Assembly (NCBI RefSeq): GCF_037042905.1
Contig: NC_087253.1
Location: forward strand, 7,924,501-7,988,500
Direction of reading: 5' to 3'
Origin: Lytechinus pictus
Taxonomy: Eukaryota; Echinodermata; Echinoidea; Temnopleuroida; Toxopneustidae
DNA length: 64,000 nt
Shown: positions 39,101 through 51,100 of the stretch, piece after piece
How the letters are laid out: each line of letters begins with the position of its first letter
How positions within the stretch are numbered: position 1 is the first letter of the stretch
Translations under genes and position numbers: made by a program
Notes under the pieces: model-generated
Databases searched by the model: none
What the model saw: only the letters and a program-made list of their open reading frames with translations
Told to the model about the DNA's origin: nothing

Positions 39101-42100
39101 GAACATGGTAGAACTTGAATACTATATATACAGTGCATCCCAGAAAAAAGGAAACCAAGGTTCTGGTGCCTTTTTTCTTCAAAGGTGAATAAATAATATT
39201 TCAATTACATAATCATATAATTCAATCGTTCCTCTTTATTCTAATATCTAATATAAGACGAACACCTCACGCATTAATGAGCAAGATAAGTTTTAATTTT
39301 TATTGTCAAAATAAAGTTGCGCAGAAAAATTGGACATGGTTGGTTCGTGATACGACGAAAGGGCTTATTCGATGATTGGCTCATTAGCATTTCTTATGTA
39401 TTCTTTAAGATTCTCTCACTGATTCTTGAAATGAGAGTGGATTCAGAATCACACGTGAGTTTCTGCGCAAATCGCTTTTGATATGCCTCGATATTTATTG
39501 TTTGTAATCTGCCATGCGTGAATGATTTGCTAAGCTGTTGGTTTCAAATGAGAGATGAGATTCGTCTCTTGCAATGAGTATCAAATTTATAGTAAATTAT
39601 ATTTAATAATTGAGAAATCTATCTCTGAAAACGGGTTTCCTTTTTTGTGGCACGCACTGTATACTTATTTTCTGGTGAGGTTCACTAACTTTTGAGCACC
39701 ACAGCAATTATCTGGGCTAAGTGGTGATACACCAAGTTTTGACACAATGTGTAAAGCCTAATTTGAAAATAGACAATTTGGAAAATGGGCCAAATGGCAA
39801 TTATTTGAATGGTTAGTAGAGGAATTAAGATTAGACCATGTGGGATAAGACGAAATGGAAGTAAACATGTGGGTTAAGATCAAGGGATTGTTGCATACAA
39901 AATTATGTTTCTGTTTATGGTAACTCCCGTAGGAACTCGGCAGGATAGCATTTTGCCGGTAAATGCCAAGCTGGTAACCGATTACCTAGAAAACATTTTA
40001 CGTCTAGGTTAATCAGTCATAATGGCTGACCTTATAGACGACAGATATTACTTTATTATTCTGGCAAATAAACAAAAACTCATTGAGAAACTCTGGTTGA
40101 AAGAAAAAAAAATTGCCAGAGTTTTCCTATTATGCAATAGGCCCAACTAGTAATCGAGACCTAATCAGACAGTAGCCAAATTGGGTTTAGACAAAATGGT
40201 ACTTCAGCAATCAGGTGGGTGAAACCAAACAGAAAGTGGACCAAATGGGTGTAGACCTAGTGGTACTTAGGCAATTAGGTGGGTGAAACCAAACAGAAAG
40301 TGGACCAAATGGGTGTAGACCTAGTGGTACTTAGGCAATTAGGTGTGTGAAACCAAACAGAAAGTGGACCAAATGGGTGTAGACCTAGTGGTACTTCGGC
40401 AATTAGGTGGGTGAAACCAAACAGAAAGTGGACCAAATGGGCATAGACCTAGTGGTACTTAGGCAATTAAGTGGGTGAAACCAAACAGAAAGTGGACCAA
40501 ATGGGTGTAGACCTAGTGGTACTTAGGCAATTAAGTGGGTGAAACCAAACAGAAAGTGGACCAAATGGGTGTAGACTTAGTGGTACTTAGGCAATATGGT
40601 GGGTGAAACCAAACAGAAAGTGGACCAAATGGGTGTAGACCTAGTGGTATTTAGGCAATATGGTGGGTGAAACCAAACAGAAAGTGGACTAAATGGGTGT
40701 AGACTTAGTGGTACTTAGGCAATTAGGAGGGTGAAACCAAACAGAAAGTGGACCAAATGGGTGTAGACCTAGTGGTATTTAGGCAATTAGGTGTGTGAAA
40801 CCAAACAGAAAGTGGACCAAATGGGTGTAGACCTAGTGGTATTTAGGCAATATGGTGGGTGAAACCAAACAGAAAGTGGACCAAATGGATGTAGACTTAG
40901 TGGTACTTAGGCAATTAGGAGGGTGAAACCAAACAGAAAGTGGACCAAATGGGTGTAGACCTAGTGGTACTTAGGCAATTAGGTGGGTGAAACCAAACAG
41001 AAAGTGGACCAAATGGGTGTAGACAAAATGGTACTTCGGCAATTAGGTGGGTGAAACCAAACAGAAAGTGGACCAAATGGGTGTAGACTTAGTGGTACTT
41101 AGGCAATATGGTGGGTGAAACCAAACAGAAAGTGGACCAAATGGGTGTAGACCTAGTGGTACTTAGGCAATATGGTGGGTGAAACCAAACAGAAAGTGGA
41201 CCAAATGGATGTAGACTTAGTGGTACTTAGGCAATTAGGAGGGTGAAACCAAACAGAAAGTGGACCAAATGGGTGTAGACCTAGTGGTACTTAGGCAATT
41301 AGGTGTGTGAAACCAAACAGAAAGTGGACCAAATGGGTGTAGACCTAGTGGTACTTAGGCAATTAGGAGGGTGAAACCAAACAGAAAAGGACCAAATGGG
41401 TGTAGACCTAGTGGTACTTAGGCAATTAGGAGGGTGAAACCAAACAGAAAAGGACCAAATGGGTGTAGACCTAGTGGTACTTAGGCAATATGGTGGGTGA
41501 AACCAAACAGAAAGTGGACCAAATGGGTGTAGACTTAGTGGTACTTAGGCAATTAGGAGGGTGAAACCAACAGAAAAGGACCAAATGGGTGTAGACCTAG
41601 TGGTACTTAGGCAATTAGGTGGGTGAAACCAAACAGAAAGTGGACCAAATGGGTGTAGACCTAGTGGTACTTAGGCAATATGGTGGGTGAAACCAAACAG
41701 AAAGTGGACTAAATGGGTGTAGACTTAGTGGTACTTAGGCAATTAGGAGGGTGAAACCAAACAGAAAGTGGACCAAATGGGTGTAGACCTAGTGGTATTT
41801 AGGCAATTAGGTGTGTGAAACCAAACAGAAAGTGGACCAAATGGGTGTAGACCTAGTGGTATTTAGGCAATATGGTGGGTGAAACCAAACAGAAAGTGGA
41901 CCAAATGGATGTAGACTTAGTGGTACTTAGGCAATTAGGAGGGTGAAACCAAACAGAAAGTGGACCAAATGGGTGTAGACCTAGTGGTACTTAGGCAATT
42001 AGGTGGGTGAAACCAAACAGAAAGTGGACCAAATGGGTGTAGACAAAATGGTACTTCGGCAATTAGGTGGGTGAAACCAAAAAGAAAGTGGACTAAATGG

Positions 42101-45100
42101 GTGTAGACCAAATGGCACTGTACCACTGAGGGGAATACCCCTCCATGCTTACCTCTCAAGGAGACACACAGGTATGCCATAAGTCTCATTGGAACTCCCT
42201 GGAAACTTGACATCAATCTCCCACTCAGGGCCACGGTTCAACATCAGGGTGAGAGCTAACTTTGGGTGTGACTTGCTGTAGATCACACCGTCCTAGGAGA
42301 GAAGATGGGATGGAGATACCAAGTTAGGAGAGAAAAAATGAGTTTATAACTGGAACTGTTAATATATATATTTTCAATTGACTTTTAGAACAAGCCTTAA
42401 AATTAGGCCCCAGATCGGAAAAAAGAAGATGAAGAAGAGGGGGTGAGAAGAGGGAGATGGAGAAGGGAAAGAAGAGAAGGAGAAGAATGAAGAATAATAA
42501 TGGGATTAAGGGGAAAGAGGAGAAAATGAAAGCAAAAGTAGAAAGAGGATGAAACTTACTTTATTAATGCACCATGACTGAGCCCTGACAGGCCAGACTT
42601 TAGAGGATTTTTGTTTCTCAGCCACGGACACCTCAGGATATAACATCAAACTTTCATCATCCTAGAAAAGAAATAAAATTAGAAAAGGTTACACATGATT
42701 ACCGTAAGTAACGGACTATAAACCGCACCCGTGGATTAACCGCACCCCCAACTTTGGACTAAAAAAAATAAAATAAAAAATAAAAAATCCTTCTCACGTT
42801 TACATGCATATTTGAGGTACGAAGAAACAAAAACTCAGTTACAGATTTCAAGGTATCCAAAGAGATTACTGGTATGCGGAAATCTGCTGTTCTTGATCAA
42901 TTCATCTAAATGTTAGCAAGAAAGAAAAGTCCCGACAATATTGGCCACTTACACACTCACTCACCCCACAGTCACAGTGTACACACACACAGCACTGCCG
43001 TTCTTACATTGCAAACTACGATATGGTACCAGCAGTACATCTTATCAAATTATGATGTGCCTTTCCCGGCGTAGGAGGAAAAAACATTCACATTTCTTGC
43101 ATTACAACCTCACAATCACTTACAGAGTTTGTCTAGCATTCGATGTCTTAGCATGAATTTTGGATACGGGATTACAGGAAGGTTCAAGAAACAAAGAAAT
43201 TGGCATTTTTTCCATTTGTTTTTTACGGCTTTGTGCCGTCTCTTAGCTCGTGCGTAGTGTACATGGTATCTTATGAAAACCAAACGAGAAAGAAAAAATA
43301 AGCTGGCGCGAAACGGGACTTTCGCGGCCGGGGAGAATAGCGCCAGCTTAAGTCGCACTATATATAACCACAATACAACGCAAGCTAGTCTCAGCTCACG
43401 GCTCAACTCTCGCTCAGCTGTGACAAAATATTAGCGAGTATGCTTGGTTTCTCTTTGAACTTAGCCAGGGTACTTCGCTGCTTTGAATCAGAGAATAAAG
43501 TCGAAATTAGTGTCATGAAGGTGGGTGCGTTTGTTATGGACAATATTTAATTAAGATCGTAATAATCGCTTCCCATTACCCGCGGCTCATACCCCTCTAA
43601 ACAACATTGCCCTGGGCGGCTACGCCCGGCCACTCGGTGTGTTGTGAACTGACAGACGTCTTACATGTTCGGGAGGGGTTACGGCGGGCTGGCTCAGACC
43701 CGTCACCGTGGATAAACCGCACCCCCGACTTTTGCTTCTATCCCGCCGAGAAAAAGGTGCGGTTAATAGACCGTTACTTACGGTAGCCTTTTACATCTGC
43801 AATGATTCTACTAAGGTGTGTTCATAATTAGCAGACTAATTTTTTATGCCATCTGAATTTAATCGTCATCATTACTATCACCACATCACTACCACCACTA
43901 TCACCATCATTTTCATCACTTCCATCATCATAGTCATGAACAACATCATCATCATCACCACCACCACCATCATTATCATCACCACCATCATTATCATCAC
44001 CACCATCATCATAGTCATTATCGTCAGTGTTATGAATGTCACATTCATCCTCCTCCTCCTCATCATAATAATCATTATCATTTAGTGTTATGATCGTCAT
44101 ATTCATCATCCTCCTCCTCCTCTTCCTCATCATAATCATCATAATCGTTAAGTATTATGATTGTCACATTCATCCTCCTCCTCCTCATCATCATCACCAC
44201 CATCATTATCCTCATCATCATCATCATCGTCGTCATCATCATCATCGTCGTCATCATCATCATCGTTATTGTCAGTGTTATGATTATATTCTTCATCCTC
44301 ATCATCCTCCTCCTCCTCATCGTTATCATCACACAACACATTCCAAAATTTCAGCCTCAGACCTCATGTTGTAGGAAGTGCGCATCGGGGTGAAGGTCAT
44401 GAACTTTCATGTCTTCTTTGACCTTCTCCCTCAACTCCAGGGGCGTGTCTTCATTGATCTCCTGGAAAGCCTCCTCAGGGTACATGTCGCGGATCATCCA
44501 TGATGTATGTCTGCATGGGTTAAAGGTCAGAGTTCAAAGGTCAAGTGAATGTGTGGTATCAATGTTGGCACTTTGGAGGGTGGCACTGTTTATGGTCTTT
44601 CATCTTTCTAAAAATCTGACTGGTGCTTAATGGTCTAAATTTACAAAATCTACAATTAATTGAACCCATTGTTTATCAAATAATGTCCAATGCTGATGTG
44701 TGCTTTTATCAGTGTGCCACATTGATGCCCAATGCCATGATTTAGTATGCTATTTTATTCATGAGTACACTGTTTTGAATAAATGAATTCCCTGTTCGAA
44801 ACAGTGGGCATTAATAATGTAGCCTGCTCAACTATGGAAAGAAGTGTCAATTTAGCACAATGTAACAAATGCAACCATCATCATTGGAATTGTAATTAAC
44901 ACAGGAACTCTCCATAAACCATGGGTTCAACAGATTGCTTTCAAAACAACCTTTGGGAATTCTTGCTATTGTGATCGTACATGTAGCCTCCAGTTTTCCA
45001 TGATACAGAAAACTGAAAAATTTCAAGGAAATCAAGAAGAACATGGAATTCCTAATAAAAATCAAATTAACAAACTTCCCCCCAAATCATAATTTATTCG

Positions 45101-48100
45101 GCCCAAAGTTTAATTAACGAAACATAAATGAAAATCAATGCTCAAATAAAAGATAAAATAAAATACCCCCCCCCCCTCAAAATCTCAAACAAAAAACAGT
45201 TTTAGGACATGTGTGTTCATATAATGTAGTAATGAAAGGAAAAATGATGTGCACTTTGAAAGAATTTGTTCTCTTGCAAAAGTTGATGGAAGGGTCAGGT
45301 AAGAGAGCATCAAGCCCCAAACCACCCCCTACCTAACTATTTTTAGCCTGTCAAAAGACTTTGTACATGGAAATGCTTTCTGTGAATGGTGATAATCTTT
45401 TGTTTTGCTTTTCGTTTTGTTTTGTTTCTTTTCATCTTTTTTCTTCAAAGTGCCCCACCCCCTCCCCCTTGAGGTAAATACTATATCTGCATCTGTACCT
45501 CTCTCCTCCTTCTGGTATCTGGTCAGCAAGAAGTGGCTCCCTCACAACCACCCTCTGAGGTTCTCCATACGCCTGGGAGTAATCCTTGTATCCTATCGCT
45601 TTATCTAAGGTCAGCTGAAGACAGTATACTGAGGGGAAGATAAAATATGATTTTTGATTAACAAGTATCATCACCACCACCACCATCATGAGCAACATCA
45701 CCATCATCATCATCACCATCATCATCATCAACACCACCACCACCATCATCATCATCTTCACCACCACCATCATTATCATCATCATCATCATCATCATCAC
45801 CACCACTACCACCACCACCACCATCATCATTATCATCATCAAAGTCACTATTATCATCATTTTCTCTACCTCCTCTTACCATGAGGGTCTCTATATGGCT
45901 CTCCGAATGAAAGCCAGACTTTCTGATCGTTCTTCAGATCATAGACATTGGTGATCTCCTTGCCCTTGTTATTAAAGATCTTGGTGACGATCGTGCTGAG
46001 AGCTGTTGTATTCTGCTCTGGTCTCACCCATCGGGTTATGGTATCAAGGAGCTGCGTGGGGGAGGAGTACAAGAAAGCCAGTAGATGGGACTGCATCTTA
46101 GTCTAAACATCATATTAATTATAGGCCAACCATCACATACACATCCAGAAATAATTCAACAAATTATCCTCGTAGACATAATCATTACATGCTAAATAAT
46201 GTTCACATGGGGAAACTGCTACTTCCAAATTTACAATCTTCAAAATAAAATTAGAAAGGCCCTCCAAAAGCCCCGAGTAATCCTTTTTGTGGCAAGACTT
46301 TGGGGAAAGTGCATACAAATGACAAGGTATTTGCTAATGATACCTGTAATTTTTTTAAATTATTACTATCATTATTTTTTTTTACAGAGAATGAAGCAAT
46401 GATAAAATTTGGCATAGTGTCCCTGGCTCATTTGCAAGAATTAGTAACATATAATTCACAATGGTAAATCTCTAATTGTAAAACGCCTACTTAGCTTGTT
46501 GTACGCGAGCGAATTGGATGCTGAATGTCAAACATTCGTACCGTTGCACACCAACATACCATCCAAAATGTACCGTTGCATGGCTTTAGGAGGTGACGTC
46601 ACAATATGATTCAATTCATTACGCTCAGTAAAATAATGAAGGTGAAATACACGTATAGACTGCTGGCTAAATGCGTAATGCTGCTCGAGGTCATGTGCGC
46701 TTGTGGGATTTTGCTTTTCGCTTTCAATATTTTTACTCTCTTTTCATAGATTACTGCAGGGAAAACCTATTGTTTTTCATTTTTTTGCTAAATTACGAGG
46801 CGTTGTACAACACAAATAGCAAATATTCATATTTGTGCAATGGCGCAAGATTTCGCATTCGGTGAAAGAGACGCTCTTTTCAACTCGGCCAGCGCTTCGT
46901 TGAATAGACATCTTTCTTTCACCTCATGCAATATCTCACACCATCGCACTCATGCCTTTTCGCTATTTGTATACCATAGGATTTAACATACCCTTTGCAT
47001 GAGAAGGTTTTGTTCTGCCTGAACTCCCTTAGAAGCCTCCTTCATATTGAAGAACACAGTCTCTTCTCCATCATTCCTTCCATTCTCATACACCTAGGTG
47101 GAAAAAACAATTAACATCAAGTGCTTGTGTTAAAATGAATGAACACCAAAGGCCTTTCAATAGAGAGAATCAACACCTTAGGGGCTGTGTCAAAATTATT
47201 AACAACAAAAATTGTTTGTGCTTAACACGTAACACCAAAAGTTTGAGTAAAAAATGAATACCCTATTAGTGCTTGTGTTTAATAAGTTACCACATTTAAA
47301 GATAAATACCAGTTGTGGTAACGACCTGAAAATGAGTTTGAACATAATCCGATAAAATGACCACTCAAGTATTTGTACAACTGTATAAATTTTTTTTTTT
47401 AATGTGCCAATTGGCTGGGGGGAGTGTGTAATTACTGAGAAATTAGCAAAATAAGCATGGAATTCCATAAAATGTTGGGTATTTTTCCAAGCAATATTAA
47501 TATACTGTCCCACATTTGCCTTTTTGTGTTAGTGATCAGGAGAATTATCAGTTTTCAGCTAAGATTTCATGACTTCACAAAGATGATTTAGTTTCAATGT
47601 ACCAGATCTAGATCTATGATAATATTGTATTAATTAACATTGATTTTAAAAGATTTCTCATGAAATAATTTTCCTGCAGTTACTTTCTTTTACCTTTAAT
47701 ATCTGTCTTAAATGTTTACAACATACGCTCTAACTTAGTCAAACTATGTTAGACTTATGTCCAGCAATTTGAGCAATAATTGTATACATAACTTACCTTG
47801 AGTCTGATTCCTTGTTGTCCTACCAGCCTGTGTGAGGAGTCTAATTCTTTCATGTGCTTGGATTTGAACGTATGACCTTCCTCCTATGAAAATAATCACA
47901 ACAAAAATCATTTTGCAAATCTGGAACTTCATAGTTATTACAGTTTAAAAACATCTCTAAAGCATCCTTACCACTCATTTTTACTATTTTTTTTATTTGG
48001 GGAACGGGAAGCGGAGACTAAAATTTTGCTTTTGAGAAGCTGGTAACACTGTGTAACTTAAAATCGATAACATCTTTCAAGAAACCGGGTCCTGATGTGT

Positions 48101-51100
48101 ACTCTAAATTTCTAATGAAGCTTTATCACCGACTGAACCAATTTTTAAAACTTTACTTTGGGGAAGGGGAATGACAGACTCGGTTTTGGTTTATTGAGAA
48201 GCTGATAACACTTTGTAACTTGCATTTTATGAAACCAGGTACTGGTACAGATTTGCTATATCAGCAGAAGCATTATCACTGATTAAATATTACCCCCCCC
48301 CCCCAAAAAAAAAAAAATCAAATTTGGAAAAGGGGAAGGGGACACTAAATCTTTGCTTATGAGTAGCTGATAATACTAAATAACTTGAATATTAAATAAA
48401 CCTCACCAGGGGGCCATTCCATAAAGATTTTCAACTGTTGTAACTTTGCCGTAACGGCAAAGACCATGGGAACTCGGATGAGAACCCAATCACAATCAAG
48501 GTTTCAATAGTAGTTACAGTAATGGCAAAGTTACTCTTTGGCGCATCGTGTTCTAGTGGTTCTGACTCTCGCCTTTCAAACAGAGGGTCGTGGGTTCAAA
48601 TCCTCGCCATGGCGTGTTTTCCTTCAGCAAGAAATTGATCCACACTGTGCTGCACTCGACCCAGGTGAGGTAAATGGGTACCGACAGGAAACACATGTAA
48701 TTCCTCAAAAAGCTGTGTGCACCAGAATCGGTAGACTAGTTAAGCGGCCGGGGGTAATAAGGGAGCGCCTTGAGCACCTAGCAAGGTGGATATGTGCGCT
48801 ATACAAATCCTATATTATTATTATCATAATTGCAAGGGTTTCTTCATGAAACCGGGTCCTGATACACACTCACCATCTCCATGGCAGCTTTATCACTGAT
48901 TGAATCCAGGATGTCATCCATTTTACTCCTCGCTTCATGGAAATCTTCTATCAGAGTCTCAACCTATGCAGAGAACGACAATTTTAAAGGGGGAGTGAAC
49001 TGTGCGTGGTCTCTCATTGACTGTGTGTTATAAATACATAGCTTAAAATATACGTTTTCAAATATCTACTAATACTACAGAGAATAAATTGAACTACATG
49101 TATAATTGTATTTGTATAGAGAAACTAAAATGTTTTGAGATCTTCATGGAAATCTTCTATCAGAGTTTCAACCTATGCAGAGAACGACAATTTTAAATGG
49201 GGAGTGAACTGTGCATGGTCTCTCATTGACTGTGTGTTATAAATACATAGCTTAAAATATACGTTTTCAAATATCTACTAATACTACAGAGAAAAATTGA
49301 CCTATAATTGTATTTGTATAGAGAAACTAAAATTTTTGAGAGGAAAAGTAATTGGTTTGCTACTTGGTAACATAATTATTGCAGTATAAATGTATATTGA
49401 GTAGTTAATTAGCATGTTATCATTCAAGTGGGTCTATATTACTAGACTACACTAGCATTATGGGTCAGGAAACTGGCCAGGTATGAGTAGTTTAGGACTC
49501 GAGATGGCGCTGTTGGTTTGTATCTGCTTTAATCAGCAAACTGGTACTTGCAGGCAAAGTTTGGTTTACATTATCACGGCTATATAAACACTTGGCAAGA
49601 TTAATATTTCAACCACAAAGTACAATGTAAATGGCAATATGACCTTTCTTTCGAAAACAGGAATTTTGTTCATTGGCAACATAATTGCATTACGAATGTT
49701 TATTCTGTTTTTATCTACACACAGATTTACTTTATTTAAATTTCAATCACTTGACCTTTGCTTCAAATTAACCACTCATTTTCTGTTTTTTTCACTGTTG
49801 TTCATTTAGTCCTATTTGTTTGTTTCTGTATTTTGATTTCAAACATAATAGTAGAAAATCAATTTATTTTTTCTATCAATTGCATTTGGCATTTTATCAA
49901 TGTTAATTTAACTTATGATTTATCTCTCACCATTGTATAATTATACTATCTCTGTTGATTTTTTGCTTGTAAATTGAACATTTTCAGCCTGCGAGCTGCC
50001 TGTTTGATATTTTTTCAATTAACCAAACTAATTCATTTCAATTCAATAAAGAGTGGTTGCAAATGGACTTTACACAGGCAGTTTGGGCAATAATTTTGGT
50101 TGAAGAAATGTTTACCTGTGTAATTTCCTTATCCATGACCACCACCTCCCCTGCATTGCCCCTGTCCTCCGCTGCTTGTCGGCCTTGCCTGAGCTCTCCC
50201 AGACGTGTCTTGTGCATCTTGGTCTGCTGCTTGCAGATCTTCACTATCTCAGTCAGGAAAGCTAAAAAAAAACACAAACATAGGTGGTAATTTTCTGTTG
50301 AAATAAATATGTCTCAAAAGAATCCAAGAAGTGAAGGTAGGGTAAGGAAAATGGGGTCAGATGCTTTACAAAAAGGTCATTTTACTTGTAATTATTTCAC
50401 TATTATTTTAGAATTGCCCTAAACATATTGTCGCTGGTATATCAAAGCCCAGAGAAAGTTTGATTTTTCAGATATGAATAGCAACCTTCTCCTGCCTTGA
50501 AAGAGTTCTCTACACGGATTGGGGACTGTTTCCAGACAATAATAATAATAATAGGCATTTTATATAGCGCCATCTATCTAGAAATATTCTATTCCGAGGC
50601 GCATTGTTTATTATTATCATTACTATCCTTGCTTTAGCTCGAGCTGCCTTTCAGCGCTCAGTGCATTCAAGGAATTAATCCTGCCGGGTACCCATTCACC
50701 TCACCTGGGTTGAGTGCAGCACAATGTGGATAAATTTCTTGCTGAAGGAAATTACGCCATGGCTGGGATTCGAACCCACGACCCTCTAACATTGTCCGAA
50801 TTCACAAAGATGGTTTCAAATGTACATGTACCATGGTTCGAAACTACAGACTATTGCAGGTTTTTATGTACATAATGTTGAAGATACATGTAAGTGTAAC
50901 ATTTGCCTATCCATATTTAAACCACAACTTTGGACCCAAGTTCAAGTTAAACAGTTCAGAATAAAGGCCATTACCTGTCTGAGTACTTACTTTTAGCTCC
51001 TAAAGCACTGAACCTTTCCCCCTTGGAGACCCAGACTGGTCCATAGATTGGTGTGGTGCTACTCTGCAGGCAAGCGTCTAGTCTGGGTACTGCAATGTCA

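Noticed and set aside
41935-42234. Open frame of 99 codons on the minus strand
   Set aside because: It reads through the 64-bp minisatellite and then shadows exon 18 in the wrong frame.
45615-45630. Alternative exon 15 acceptor at CAG|CTGACC
   Set aside because: It gives an open frame but leaves phase mismatched with exon 14; the upstream CCCCTCAG|TA keeps frame.
48545-48610. Functional tRNA genes at SINE heads (also 15540-15617, 56925-56960, 58170-58235)
   Set aside because: A- and B-box-like sequences are present, but the acceptor stem cannot close and each is followed by the same SINE body and tail.
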